DNA of 64,000 nt from Bolinopsis microptera (GCF_026151205.1 NC_087080.1:17337337-17401336), one strand, 5' to 3'; shown: positions 33,348 to 46,706, counted from the first letter of the stretch. Program-made: numbers and translations. The notes: generated by a model from the letters alone, not told the origin.

Positions 33348-35599
33348 CTGCACGGATTAGGAAGACGTTATGGACTGAGGATAACTATTTCCATCCAACC
33401 CGCGTCTTTTTGTTAAGTCGACAGGAAGATTAAACAACAAATATATAATTACATTATAATGTTTTATTTAAATAACGAAATGGATTATGATAATACAATA
33501 ATTTTTTTTTCGGGTTTTTTTCATAGCACCGGAATAAAATCCAGCTTCATTTATTGCCTCTTCTTACCTTTTCGCATCTGTGGCGAAACTGAATGAATCG
33601 GATATCTTTCTTGTGCTGGATTCGAAAGAAACGGCAGAATCTCTGCAACAGTTTGAGACCAGATTTAAGTTGAGATTACCAAATTAGCATTTTCTATCCA
33701 ACACTTTCTCTACGTTTTAAATGAGGTTGTTCTTGACCATCGCAACGCCAAGCACATCTCAGTGATCTCTCTCGAGTGGCTGAAAATGTAAGCTCAAATA
33801 AATTTAGGTAAATACGCTTTTTGGTAATATTATTACCTGGTGACAATATTAAGCATACTCAAGATATTTATTTTGATTGTAAACCGAGACGATGCCGGGT
33901 GGTTTCTAATGACAATTTTAATCTTAAAACAAATATATATTCAAAATATTTTTTAACCCCTTGACTTCAAGGGCACATGCACCCTTAATAAAAAAAGGCA
34001 CACAGTGTAGATCTGCACTCTTAACGACGGAATTTAAACCTCATTGACAAATCTCTGTGAGGCAAATTAAGTATTATATGCTCCAACAGCCAAAAGAATA
34101 AACTCACAAATAAAAATGTTTATTCCCAACAGGACAAGTCCCCATCCTCTACGAAAACTATCGTCCCTAATATAATTGCAACGCGACAACCGTATGTATT
34201 GAACCAAGTTTATCTGTAAAGCCACACTCATTCCACTCGTGATCGTCTTCAGTATAATTTGTCGAACAGTTCTCTCCTGAAGTCTCTAACGCTTAACTCG
34301 ATCCTCCAATGAGTGGTCTGGGAATAGGAAACTCCTATGAAGACTGGAAATCATGAAAGCTATTTCTCTGAATGTCCGCAGCTAGTTGGGTTGATTGAGT
34401 ATTGATAGGCTTGTACTGGAACTGGAAGAGTCTGCCTTGACTGGCCGAGAAGTCCTTCTCCTTCACACTTGCCAACTCTACTGTGCTCATTGCTACTTTC
34501 TAACTTTCAGATCCAATCTCCTCCTATACTGTCTCCGACAGTTCTGTTCAAGTTCTTGGATCGGTCTTCTGCTTGCACACCACAGAACATTGACGACTTC
34601 TTCAAGTTCTCGCATCTGCGGGTCAGCGGGAGGGGGGGGGGGGGGGGGGGGGGAACTGCATAGCTGTACGATATTAAACTAGACTGACACGTGTCTTTAA
34701 ATTTACGACGTCACGCACTGCCTGCGACTTGTTTTTTCTTTGCATTCAATTATTGATTCGCGCTCTGATAACCAATTTTTGATTATCAATCAACTGATTC
34801 TTGATTGGTCAGTCGTTTTTCATCTTCTTTTACTTGTCATTTTAAAAGTGAACCAAATGAATCGATTCTGACAGAACGCTGCAAACTTATACTTTACCCG
34901 TTAAACTTAATGACTTTAGCAAAAAATGTTTAGCACTGTACAGAAGTATGTCAACTGGTGCTTCACAACAGAATTGATTCTCACTTTTGCCATCCAATCC
35001 TCAGCTTTAATTTTAAACATAATACTGTCAATCTCCGCGTCGTTCACAGCAGCTATGTGTAAGGCTACGCGACAAGGTGTTAAGGACACAAAATTTTCGC
35101 CGTTAAAACAAGGCGAGTAAAGAAAGCAAGATAATGAGAGCGAATATATACAAACGTAGCTATTAGTGTGGGCTAAAAATATAATTTTGATACATGTAGA
35201 TGATCCCAAACTTGATCGCCGAATGTCGATAGAGCTTTACATAATAAGTAATTAATAATAATTTGTTTGCTAAAAAAAACTAGCTAGAAAATTGATTATG
35301 AAATAATGGATTACCTCATTTGATCTTTCGATTGTGGTGATCGTAGTCAACACATTAATCCTGCGGTCATAGAGACATCTGTGAAAATGGGTTATCACCT
35401 TGTAACAACTCAGGGATGATGAAAAGAATATGAAATAGAGAAAAATTGTTTAACAAGGGTAGTTTGGACATAACGATAATGCAAATAAAATAAAATGGAA
35501 ATTATTGCCACAAAGGTAACCCAGTATACGTAGGTTTCACCCTGTATAACTAAGATTCCCCAAACGTACTGTGGTTCAGCACTCACCGAATTCGACAAT
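33348..35599. other. Upstream region of the unknown gene, no gene recognised
   Basis: Mostly AT-rich single-copy sequence. It includes TTAACCCCTTGACTTCAAGG near 33955, which looks like one end of a TTAA-type transposon without a visible partner, and a G-run of ~23 at 34631-34653. An upstream 5' exon of the gene could lie here but none is convincing. Confidence 0.4.
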
Positions 35600-36925
35600 T
35601 AAAAGTTCGCAAAATCACCACATGTCGAACTTTGGTGCACTAGAAGTTCGACAAATATTTTTCCCTCTCCATTTACTGCTTGTAATCGACAGTTCACGTC
35701 ATGACAGATCAAGTGTGTATTAATGAAGGCCCGACATACGATGTTTCGTGTTCTTATGGGAAGCACTGGTGCTACTCATATACATGCAAGCTTGGGAAAA
35801 ATCCAATCGCTCGACAACTAGGAACCAATCATGACATATCCCCGACAACTAAGAACCTTGGAGATCACTTTAAAACATTCGATTTCCATGATTTCACCGC
35901 TGGGTGTATGTATTTCAGCATTAATTAAGATTAACGACCAAGATTTTTAAAAGATAATGATAGTTCAAACTCAAATAATTACACATGCGAGAGCTCCAAA
36001 CACTTCATAATATACTTCATAATCAAAGTCCTTACTAAACTGCCATAGGAACCCTATCCAGGTTCTTGTTTGGCCGGCTGTAGGATGGTTTAATAGGATC
36101 ACATTACAACTGTACGTAACTGATGGGGCCATGTGATGTTTATACTTGTGGGTTGGGAGCCCGGAATGAGTGGTTCCCAGTTGTCGGCACCGACTGTGGC
36201 TGCACGCTAATTATGATCCACTCGGCATTTGATTGCGATAACAAGCTCGTATGCTGAGATGATAGGTTGGAAATGGTAGATTGGAGAAACTCGGGTGTAG
36301 GTCCTTGCTGTACGCAGTGTTAAACAAGGAACTTAAACGGGGCGGTTCCGATCAGGCCCTTCACACTTTGTTCGGTATGGTTCTAATGTACGTACACAAT
36401 TAGTGACGGTACATTAATGTGTATATAAGGTATACAACATGAACATTAGTATCGAACATCATGTTTTTACCATGCATCACCTTCATTCCTGGTCGAGTTC
36501 TGGCTCCCGCGTAACGTTCATCCACGAGGGATACTCCGGTATTACCTGAACAGAAAGCGCATTGAGAAGTCCTTCGAGTGCACTAATCCCACTATTTGCG
36601 CTTCATAGATGTCTTGTAGAAGGAACAAGATCTGAGGATTGTACGATTAACCGAAGATGATGCGACAGCCCTGCACTCCTCAACAGAAAAAGTGGAAGGA
36701 CAAGTGTTCAGGTATCGAACCTGAGAATTCACCAGCCTTGTCGATCTTCAGTACGTGTCGAACTATATCCAAGTAGCGCACCAAAGTTCGACAGAGTCGT
36801 CTTTAGTGCGATGTCTTCGACAGCCTTGTCGAACTTTAGTGCGTGGCGAACTTCCGTACGTGACGAAATGTACCGTGCACCTTTAATATCGTAGCCACGA
36901 AAGTCGAACTCTCAGGTGGATACGC
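35600..36925. repeat. Region bounded by AAGTTCGACA/TGTCGAACTT motif clusters
   Basis: Copies of GTCGAACTTTxGTGC and its inverse cluster at 35602-35660 and again at 36765-36915 (for example AGTTCGACAGAG, CTTGTCGAACTTTAGTGCG). This resembles the subterminal repeats of a DNA transposon; the boundaries and class are not resolved. The interior has no recognised gene. Confidence 0.35.
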
Positions 36926-37417
36926 ATCCACACTACTCTTCTATTGCCAAAATAAACTGATTAACCTACTTTCTCGATAAGATTTTTTCAGAATAAAGTC
37001 TTAACTCGTTCCTGAGCCAAGTACTCTTCGACGGGTGTGACATTGGTGGCAGGAGATGAGCGCAGATCCTGCCATAAATTGAAGCGTGGGCACTGCCCAA
37101 CACTCCCGAATTTATGCTCCGGGCAGGACGTTAAATGGGGTCCTGCGGGGATAGTTTTCAATGTCATGTATATTTATTCTGCATATGCTATTTTATGTTT
37201 CAAAATACAAGATAAGAATATACGTTATGCCTCAAATCAGTTGTGCGTTTTGTTAACTCAATTTATTCACTGTTATTCACTTATTCGTTCCGTAGGACTT
37301 GGGACACAAGGAGAACTACATTGTACAGTTCACTTCTTACTATGGCGTTAGAAAAATTGAAAATTACCTCCGCAGTAAAAACATTTTCTGTCATTACTGT
37401 ATCCGATATTAGCTCAG

Positions 37418-39260
37418 AATAACTGCTGCTGGGCTATCCCATTCATCAGTATCGGAAGTAACATCATCAGATACTTTTTCATTCTGATCACTGTCTTCGT
37501 GATTTGTAGATCTGTGCCAGTGTGGACTGGATTTTTTGCTAAAGTGTTGTTGTTGGTTGTTGAACCTTGCAAAACTTTTCTGTGGACATCAACTGGATCA
37601 ACTCCCTATAGTACAGATGAATGATGTAGGTGGGTGTTGGTGCCTGGGGTGGTTGGTGGTTGGTGCTGGAGGACATTTGGTCGGGATAGTTGCTGAACAT
37701 CTTCCCTAACCCTTTCCTGGAGGATATAATTCTGCATTAACTTCACTTCTTCATCCTCACTTGAAATGGTGCGTCACAAAACTTAAACTTCAGACCTGAT
37801 CCAGTTGTGGTGGTGCTGGAGACATTACACACCTCCAAATTGTGGAGGTGCTTCTGAGCCACCAAAATTAGTAACTCCACAGATGTTTGATGTAGACGGT
37901 GTTGGCCATGAATTGAGGACTTCTAAAACTTAGGTGCGAGAAAAGGGAAGATTCTTTACTTTGATAACGGGCAGTCGGCAAGATTGGTCGTGAAGAAAAA
38001 CACATTCCATCTGATGATGGCCGTGCATCTGGTGATGGTAGTGCACCTATTGTATATAGTGGTCGGGAAAGTGACTGGGGTAGGCACCAAAACTTAAATT
38101 CCAACATTGATTCCAGGTTCTATTAGACATTTCCATCTTTGGGCAAGAGCTGAGTTGGCCCTCGAGCTGAACCGAATAACATTGTAGCTGCTCTTTGTTG
38201 TGGCGTGCGTGTGGTGACGGTGCTCGTTAATGGCGCACATGGTGGAGGTGGCGCACTTGCGGGGTGGGCGCACTGGTGGAGGGGTGGCGCACTTGGCGGA
38301 GGTGCTGCACAGGTGGAGGTTGGCGCACCGGTGGAGTTGGCGCAGAACAGCTCTAAGACTCCGCCTCAGTGCCTCTGTGCTAAAATTACGAGGTGGTGAC
38401 GGGCACCCGGTGGGGCAGGAGGAGGTTTGAAATACATTGTGTTATACACTGGCCGTTGTGCATTGGTTGGGCGCCCTTGTTGTGGTCGACTACCATCTAC
38501 AGACTGGAGCTGTCTTTTGGTGGAGCAAGAGGGTTAGTAAGCGTTAGTTATGCCCGTTGACATCGATTCACTACCACGTACGATAATCTTTCTGTCCCAT
38601 ACCAACCATAACCCCGATGCCTTGGTCTTCCTACGAGGGGAGGGAAAATCAGCAAAAGGCTCATCATCTCCGCAAAGCCAGCTTTGAACATAGTAAATAC
38701 CCATGTCAATAACATAGTGGGACTCCAACTCGGGGACCCTCTTCTTCACTTCAGTGATCAGTGTGGAGGGTAATGGACTTTCGTCCTTGTAAGAGCCGGA
38801 AATGTCAAAAATGGATGGTTCGTCTACGAATGCTTATCTGTCTTCCCATTACTCCAGCTTTTGCAAACGGCCTCATCGCGACGAAGTAATCTTTGCCGCC
38901 ATACCCCAACATAACTCCACGAGCTGCAGGTATTGATATGACTGATCCTGGGGGATTTTACCAAAATTTTATAATTTTTAACAGCTTTCGTGCGCTTTAC
39001 TAGGTTAATATCGCAGCGAAAATTGATATCATATAAGAAATACATGGCTAAGAATGAAATGCAAAAGTGTGTAGTTCTTATCTATATGTGGCTTACGTGA
39101 ACACAGTAGGGAGTGCATCATTTCCAGCAAACCCCTCCTTTTATCCTGATGCGTCATGTCCTCGATCATAGAGAAACCACCGTTGAGTATCGGTTTCGTC
39201 TGCGTCAGACGAGGGAGGATTCCGTCTTCGACTCACCAGAAGAATCCGAAACGGGTGAGT
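37418..39260 (-). pseudogene. Decayed proline-rich coding region, family not recognised
   Basis: Successive minus-strand pieces read like one protein. Near 39250-39110: RRRNPPSSDADETDTQRWFL. Near 38940-38830: RGVMLGYGGKDYFVAMRPFA. Near 38820-38540: DEPSIFDISGSYKDESPLPS, VKKRVPELESHYVIDMGIYY and KASGLWLVWDRKIIVRG. Then after a TAA a proline-rich part (KPPPAPPGARHH; APPPSAPPLHQCAHPASAPP; PQQRAATMLFGSARGPTQLL) with further TGA and TAA-TAG stops, and an acidic end (EDSDQNEKVSDDVTSDTDEW) near 37530-37430. Mixed stops and shifts mean it is dead or mis-assembled. It may be a transposon protein. Confidence 0.35.
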
Positions 39261-42200
39261 CAGGGATCATAGTACGTAGAGGTTTTTTTTTCAAGCAATT
39301 TAGTAATTTCATCATACTGATCAGGGGCACGTATTGTTCCCTTAACTGTGATTTAAAAAATCAATTTACTCATTACTGTAGTCGAGTCACCATCAATAAC
39401 AAGTTTACTGATAAAAATTATAAATGTGGGTCAAAAAATTTTCCACCTTTGAGTAGAGAGATAAAACGATAGGAAAAATCACACAAGTTACATTGCTTCC
39501 GTCAATAAAACCAGGTAGATATACATTATACAATGTACACATATAGAGGTACCACCACTGCCAAAAATCATCTTAAAGATGTACATTGCACAATGTTTAC
39601 AGTGTTACATCATTACATGGCAAGTTATACAAAAAAAGAAAGGAAAAGAAATGCGACTCTTCCAACTCTAACTTTGAAACGTCCGAGTAAATACCCAAGT
39701 TAGGAATGCAGTCCACTCTTGATCTTGACAGGAGAGTCTCAAACATCTACAGTTTTTTCTGACCACCTCCCACTCACCTCGCTCCTCAACTGCTACAAAG
39801 CTGGGTGTTGAAGGGTCGATATGACCGAGTGTTCCAGGGAATAAAGAAATTATTTAATCTTTTCTCTTGCGGTTGTGGCTTTGAAGTAGTTTAAGTAAAA
39901 ATTAAGTTAAATTGTGAAAAATTTCGTAGTCCCTTCAAATTTTGGATTATACATTGAGATTATTGATACAAGTTAAGTGAGTTTTGCAGTCGTTCGTTTT
40001 GATATCCTAACAAGATCTCTTGTTGTAGTGTATTATTAGTTGAAATATAAAATAGAGATTTCCTCGTGTGTCTCTGGTTCCTAGCTCATGACCCCATTTA
40101 CAAATCATCTATTCATTGCTCGAGCAGTAAGCTTGGTGTAATACACTCCTGATCATTGGGGTAGTTTGAGTTCTAGCTAATGGTTAATTTGTAATTGGTC
40201 AATTTAAAATTGATGACGCCGCGTTCATGATTGGTATTATATTTCGAGTCCGGTTTGAAATAAGAACATTAACAGGCAATCCAAAAATCCCAAAATTCTT
40301 ACCCATCGACCTGAACGAGTAGGAAATAACTTTTTCAGTAACAATTGAAAAGAGATTCCTCAAACCTTGCTTAACACTTAAGATCCTCCACACTGACAGC
40401 GTGTCCAAACACCTGGTCTCCAGTGAGCGAGAAGAGACGCTGATCTGCAGTTGGGCACGTATCCGTACACTATCTGAAGTTTTAGAAGCTGTGAGTGATG
40501 GGGTGTTTGAAAACAGTAAGCTGTGAGGGGTGTTTGAAAACAGTAAGCTGTGAGTGTGTTTGAAACAGTTAAGTCAGGATCTGGGAGGGTAGAGCGGACA
40601 TGATTATAAGGACCAAGATGGGGTAGTGCCGAGTTAAGGGAAACTAGAATATAATATATCCAATAATTATGGAGAATTGATTCCAATAATTTGAGGCCAA
40701 GCTTTACGGAAGATATTTATTTGGCTTTTCTAAGATCAATATAAAACCTGTCTGTGTTTGTTGAAGAGAGATGATATGAGCAGGGGAGCCTGATTGGACA
40801 GTGTTCTCCGCAGTTGTACATATTCCACTTTATGAACTTGTCAACGCTGGTTCTTTGCACTTTTCATACAGAATCCCCACTGGGAAGTGACACTAGGGTA
40901 TCCTGTACAGTTACTTTTAAATTATAAATCGTGACTCGTCTGTTAGAAAAAAAAGTTTATTTGTTTTGAAGGACGTGATTTCTGCAAATATCATGAGGGT
41001 GAATTATAGATCTTGATGATTGTACGTTAGTGACCAACTTGTAGCCAATAATGGACGAAAGCTTAAATTGGCCCAATGTTTGGCTACAAGTTGGTGACAG
41101 TGACTATTATGTCCGACCAAAACTATTTTCGTCTAACTGGAACATTTAAAAGAGGATGAAACATCAGCAAACGAACGAAAACAAACGACATAGTCATATA
41201 TCGAACAACCGTGTTCATCCATTTCCCTTTTCTGGTGATTTCAGGAGAGGAAAGGAGCCGCTGCCTTTGTATTGCTAATGCTTGCAAGGAAATGTTTTGT
41301 TTTCCGTCCTCTCTGTGGGGGGTATCAACTATCATGTTTTAACGGCAATCCCCCGTTTTGATTTGATTGATTGGGGACAAGCTTTTGGTACACTGGTTAA
41401 TGTTTACTATAATATTAAAGTATTACAATTACATAAAATTTAGAATAAATATAAATTACCTTTGCTTAGGACGTACCAAATATCCAAAAATGAAACGATT
41501 GCACCTTATATAGCACACAAACCAATACATAAACAAATGCAGTTGTATCCTCAGAAAAGGCCTATAGATAAACCTGGCCTGGGTGAGACCTGCATTGCGA
41601 TTGCTATTCAGCGGATGTGTGCTCTACAAAGTCATCACATACATGAGTTACAATCCGGTTGCAGTTTTATAACTTCAACAATTAAATTTCCTCGTTATCG
41701 GCCGAACAAACTACAGCGAAATCAACAAATACACGCAACAGCCATAGAGTAAGAGCCTTATAGTACACTTAAATCGAAGAAATTGGATATTCAAAAACAC
41801 TATATGTTACATCTTGACCTTATCTACACTTAAAATCTTGCCGTCTCTGATATAATGTACTTTGTTGGTGAGCAGTAATCATATCCTTCCTTTTTACAAC
41901 AAGTATCTGGTGAGCTTGCTTTCTCCTCCCTATTTCTGTCAGGTGTGATGTCCAAGTTGGTCGCTACATAATTAGATTTCTCAGATTTCTTGCTCGAGCA
42001 AGAAACCAATTATGACTGATTCGTGCAAGCCAATGTCACTTTTACGGTTTCTTGGTTTCCACTATCTGCAGGTTTTTTAAATCCCGATCAAACATGCTGC
42101 CCACCACTTGAGGATCACACCCCGATGATCCCAAATTCGGTAATTCACTTCTTCTGCCACTATTGAGGATCACTGCCGTAATTCTCTGGCACACCGTAAA

Positions 42201-42782
42201 CAATGGAAATTCTTACTGCGGACGTCATCTTCAAACTACAGTTTTCACAGCTGTCTTTATTACTGTCAATCGACGGAGCACTGGTAGATGTTTCACAGTT
42301 TCCTTCACGATGTGCACCATGTTTTTTTCATCTCGTTTGTACAGTTTGTGGACAGAGTCGCGCTCTTTCTGTTTGCGTTTGATAAGCTCCTTTCTGATAT
42401 TAAGCTGCTCTTGTTTTCAGTCTGTCTATTCGTACTGGCCGCCAGATTTAACATAGTTAATATGGCTCCTGTCATCATTTAGAAAGTTTTTCAACAGCAT
42501 TAGCCAAGGGGTCTTTGTAATGGCCATTAATCTGAATGATTCAGCTCTTGTAACGGTTTGAGTTTTCGAGGAGTTTCAAAATGTCATACAACGCCACTGA
42601 TAAACTCTTTTTCGAGTCTGTTCAAATTTTCCACAGTGAAGTCCATTGTACAAAGCAAAGGCAAGCTGAGTAGCTGGCACGTCGTGTCGAATATGTTAAA
42701 GATAAAAACCACTGATAAGCGAAGCAATTAAAATTGTTGCAAATGCTAGAATAACTGATTGTAACTAACTAACTTTTGTTTA
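39261..42782. other. Mostly single-copy DNA without a supported gene
   Basis: Short features only: a near-duplicated TGTTTGAAAACAGTAAGCTG block at 40505-40565 and a hairpin at 41031-41096. A minus-strand Lys/Arg/Glu-rich open stretch near 42410-42240 (KELIKRKQKERDSVHKLYKR) looks coding-like, but no splice partners were found. Confidence 0.35.
41031..41096. repeat. Inverted repeat, 17-bp stems
   Basis: ACCAACTTGTAGCCAA and its inverse TTGGCTACAAGTTGGT, about 30 nt apart. It is a small hairpin or MITE remnant. Confidence 0.8.
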
Positions 42783-43144
42783 GCGGCCAGGTAGCGCAGT
42801 TGGTTAGAACGCCTGTCTTACAATCGTTAGGTTGCGAGTTCGAAACCCACTGGACTGCCTGGTCGTGGGGGTGAGGTCGTCGACGTTCAGCTAAGGATCA
42901 TGAGTGGTCTATGCAGCCCGGTTCTACTCAGCCGAATTACTCGAAGAAATCGGGTAGTGAGGGTTAAATGAGGAGCTTGCACATTGCAGCAAAGTCTGGG
43001 CCCGAATGAATGTATGGTACACATACCTTAACCGTCACTGGCCCAAAAAGATCCTTCGCTAATCCTGTAATGGCTGGTTGCACTTGTGTAACATTTGGCT
43101 GTGGAATACACGAAGTAAAATAAGTGTCTAGATAAAAAAAAAAT
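42783..43144 (+). mobile_element. tRNA-derived SINE
   Basis: The first 75 bp resemble a tRNA: A-box-like TAGCGCAGTTGG at about 42792-42803, an anticodon-arm-like CTGTCTTACAATC, and B-box-like GAGTTCGAAACCC near 42836. These are internal RNA polymerase III promoter elements. It continues for about 280 bp of unrelated body (CGTCGACGTTCAGCTAAGGA, GCCCGAATGAATGTATGGTA) and ends in AGATAAAAAAAAAA. The tRNA-like head lacks a properly paired acceptor stem, so it is not a tRNA gene. Confidence 0.75.
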
Positions 43145-43520
43145 AACTCACTTCAACCTGATACTTTCTGGTTTTACAAAATTCTAAAAGAACCTTCAAA
43201 TCAGGCCATCTTTACGCCCGCAACCTGGTCAACACAGAAAAGAAACCGGGATGTTGGTGGGAGAACAGCAGCCATGTTGAGGACAGAGATCAGGTTGTGT
43301 CACACACCGTCACTAACAACCCACCATGTTCACATATCCTGGCTCTCTTTACTCAGCAGATTATCGTTTGTAAAACCAGCTCCACAGTTCGGAGGCAGTA
43401 CTCTCCAGGCTTCAGAATGTGTGGAAATGTTTTTATATAAGTTTCTCCGTTTCAAATTCCGAATCTCTGTTGGGAAACAGTGCTTGGACACATGACTACG
43501 GCCGCCTCCTAATCTCCCAG

Positions 43521-43809
43521 ACATTTACCAATAAAAAACTCAAAAAAGCATTTGGCGGATCGTCTTCTGACGGATAAATGGTGATCGGCTGATTTACTTG
43601 GCCAACAAAAGCCCCTGATTACACAGCACAAACCTTTAAAACAAGTAAACAGAGTTTCTTGCTTTGTTGCGGTCACGCGCAATAATTGGAAAACACTCAA
43701 ACCATGTCCAACCCCAACACTGGACACATTAAACCAGCAACTCTCCAGGCAAAACGTTCCACCAAACAACAGCGCTTGCTGGATCGTATCTGGATGGTAT
43801 AAATGTTAA
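43521..43809 (+). CDS. Candidate terminal exon, unknown, with one in-frame TGA
   Basis: After an acceptor TCTCCCAG, the frame from 43522 reads HLPIKNSKKHLADRLLTDKW-TGA-SADLLGQQKPLITQHK..., then VNRVSCFVAVTRNNWK and NNSACWIVSGWYKC, ending at TAA 43807-43809. The composition looks coding beyond the TGA (43582-43584). No upstream exon was identified. It could be a fragment of a retroelement RNase H region or of a host gene; I cannot tell. Confidence 0.25.
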
Positions 43810-45449
43810 GTAAGTTAATTATCAAATAACTTCAATTTAATCAAAGTTTAATTCTGTGTTTCCAGAAGTAGTCATAAACCCGCTGACTCACCTGAAAATG
43901 GGGGCACTGTTTTGACGTGTAACAACGTTTGTTAACCCTAATAATTTTGACACAAACACAACATAATACGTGGGAATTAATCCTAACCTTTCCATTTGAG
44001 TTTCATGGACTTAGAGCAGTCTATGATAATTTGCGTTAACTCTGCCTCCAACGGAGTTTAACAGAGTATCAGGATAGAAGGTAAGCATTGCAGCCTCGTG
44101 TTACCGGAATTTTCTCTACACACATTCGGCGGCCGGTTAACTTCGGAACCGAGATACGAAGTTCAAAAGTCTTGGTGTGGTTCTAGGACACCCGACAATT
44201 AGCATCGTAGGGTATCTGTATTGATGAAGATAAGGGGTTTAGATCTTATTACACTTTCCAAGGAATATCAGATCTCAGAATATTAAAACTATAACTCGGA
44301 ACCGTCGTGCTCAAACGACAATCCAATATTGATCAGTCAGCTACTCTGACGGATAAAACTTACAGATAAAACTGTACCTTGACATTAAGAGAGTGAGTGT
44401 AGGAGAAGTATCAGTATCTTGAAGGGCATGGTGCTGTTAGCTGATATGTTGAACATGCTCTTGATGAGCTCACGCGGTCGGTCTCAGTTGTCTGCTGTTG
44501 TCATTTAATCCAACCCTGTGCTGCTACTACTTCACAGCCTCGGCACTTGCCACACAAAGTGAAATATTCAAATGTTATTCCCTTTTTTCCTTCACAATTT
44601 ATCATCTATCACTGTTTATGGAAAGGTAACATTTTGGGGACGGGTGGGGAATGGGCGGACTCCGGCGAAATAATCACGTATTATTCATTAAAATTGGTCC
44701 GTTAGAAGTGATATTGAGCCAAAAAAAATGTAGTTCATGTTCGAAACCTCCATAGAATATACAGCCAGTGAAAGATATATCGTTGTCCAGAACAGCTAAC
44801 TCGGTGACATAGATTATCTTGATTGGATGGTGACCTCGCCAGCCGGAATGTTACCCGTGAAAGTGAGAACAGGTCCTGTGGGTAGAGGGGCCCTATCAAT
44901 CCAAGATACAGATAAGGTTGAAATGATAGAAAATTGCAATACATAAATGATGTATTGAATGTTTGACTGAATCATGTTCTTTATACCCAATACAATGGCA
45001 ATAATGAATGTGGAAGATTAGATTTTGTTAAAAGATATGTATGATGATTGATGACAACTTGTATTGGTAAAATCCAAAGTATTCTCTCTTGAAACAACTT
45101 TTCTCCCTAATTATCTTACCGGCTTTTCCTGTTCCATAAGGATAAAGACCATGACGGCTGCTACTGCCTGCTATTACTCCCGCTCGCTTCTTCTTTCTTT
45201 TCAGTGACCAACTATGTGTTTCCTACTATATACGCTCAAATCCGCTCACTGTTGAATGGTGGTTTAAGCTATACATCATTACATTATACATTATACATTC
45301 TTTAGTTTTGAACTTAAACCTTTATAGTTTTTAACTATAATGTGTGTGTAATCAGTGTAGCTTGTGTTGCAAATATCGAAGCTCTCTTATCTTTTTGTTA
45401 AATTTTGCAATAAGTTCAGTTTGCTTGCTACCGTGTAGTTTACCTTTGC
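43810..45449. other. Intergenic, no gene recognised
   Basis: AT-rich sequence upstream of the ORF1 element. Short ACATTATACATTATACATT repeats occur near 45280. Confidence 0.4.
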
Positions 45450-46379
45450 GTGTGTACTTGTACATTACTATACAAGTACACTATGGGGGATGACCCAACT
45501 TTGACCCGATCCCAGGAGTTGATTAAGGAGTTCAACTATGATCAACAGGAAGATGTGGAAGGCTGTGTTGCACGCTGGTCCGATAAGTTAGAAAAAGACC
45601 TGCATATGGACTACCGTGAAATTGACTACGAAAGTCGTGAAAAGATCAAGACTAAGGATAAACAGACTCTGTCTGGCTGGATTGTGGATGCAGTGGACCT
45701 TGTTCGTCGGCAGAATAGTCAGATGTATCTCTTGAAGGAGATCATCGAGTGCTTCAAGACGGAAGCACTAGCAGACAAAGAAAAGGTGATCAGACTGCAG
45801 GGCCAGCTGCTGATGCAGAAGGACGAACAACTACAGTTGCTTAAGACGTCTGTTGAGGAGACAGTCCAAACAACGGTGGAGTCAGGGTTTCAGAACTATA
45901 GTGCAGCTGTTCAACAGAACAGTGCAAGTGGTACGGTCTGCAACAGTAAAATCCTGAAGAAGGTGATGAAGAGTGTGGCTGCAGAGGAGGACAGGAGCAA
46001 GAACCTGATCGTGTTTGGGCTGAAAGAAGAGGAGGAAGAACAGCTTCCAGCGCTAGTTACCGCAGTTTTGGAGGAGATCGGGGAGAAACCTCACTTCGAA
46101 GCGACTAGAGTCGGTTGGAAGAGGCCAGGTAGTACGGCTATCCGACCAGTCAAGATCACCGTCCCAAGCTCAACAGCGGTTCATCAGATTCTGATGAAAA
46201 CAGGGAGACTGAGGGAGAAGCACAAAGATGTATGGATATGTCCAGACAGATCCAGCGAAGAACGAGCAACAAGGAAGCATCTGGTCACTGACCTGAAGAA
46301 GAAGAGGGCGGAACAGACTCATCTCGACCACTACATCCGGTACGGGAAGGTATGTAGCCGTGATAAGAAGTCATCATGA
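45450..46379 (+). CDS. Retrotransposon ORF1-like protein (coiled coil + RRM-like), orphan
   Basis: An intact frame of 309 aa from 45450, or 298 aa from the more likely start at 45483 (MGDDPTLTRSQELIKEF). The middle is heptad-rich (LLKEIIECFKTEALADKEKV, LQGQLLMQKDEQLQLLKTS), a probable coiled coil. The C-terminal half carries RSKNLIVFGLKEEEEEQ, RPVKITVPSSTAVHQIL, ICPDRSSEERATRKHL and YGKVCSRDKKSS, colinear with the ORF1 at 19.0-19.9 kb. A ~330-bp 3' region and a run of 25 A (46707-46731) follow, so it looks like a reverse-transcribed ORF1-only transcript. There is no ORF2. It may be a non-autonomous element or a co-opted ORF1. Confidence 0.7.
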   Translation: MCTCTLLYKYTMGDDPTLTRSQELIKEFNYDQQEDVEGCVARWSDKLEKDLHMDYREIDYESREKIKTKDKQTLSGWIVDAVDLVRRQNSQMYLLKEIIECFKTEALADKEKVIRLQGQLLMQKDEQLQLLKTSVEETVQTTVESGFQNYSAAVQQNSASGTVCNSKILKKVMKSVAAEEDRSKNLIVFGLKEEEEEQLPALVTAVLEEIGEKPHFEATRVGWKRPGSTAIRPVKITVPSSTAVHQILMKTGRLREKHKDVWICPDRSSEERATRKHLVTDLKKKRAEQTHLDHYIRYGKVCSRDKKSS

Positions 46380-46706
46380 GTTACACTCTCGGACACTGAT
46401 CAGTATATATGAAGGAGTGATGATTATTTTAAGAATTTTCAGACGTTATCTGTATTTAAGAGACAACTATATATTTTGAATATTTTATTATTTGATTGTT
46501 TCACACTTTTCATATTTCATAATTTTATTACTAGGTGGAGGTGATGTTATTGAGACTTTGGGCGGCCATAAAACTCCTGTTCTGAAAGTTGTCCTCTGTA
46601 CTTGTTTCACTGACCCACGCTTTATAGCATTTATACATTTCGGCCCATTTTATATGTTTGTTCGACTTGCTGTACATTTGTATATTTGCTATTTTGTAAA
46701 AGTTTC

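Noticed and set aside
42783-42860. A functional tRNA gene
   Set aside because: A and B boxes are present but the acceptor and anticodon stems do not pair cleanly, and a SINE body with an A-rich tail follows.
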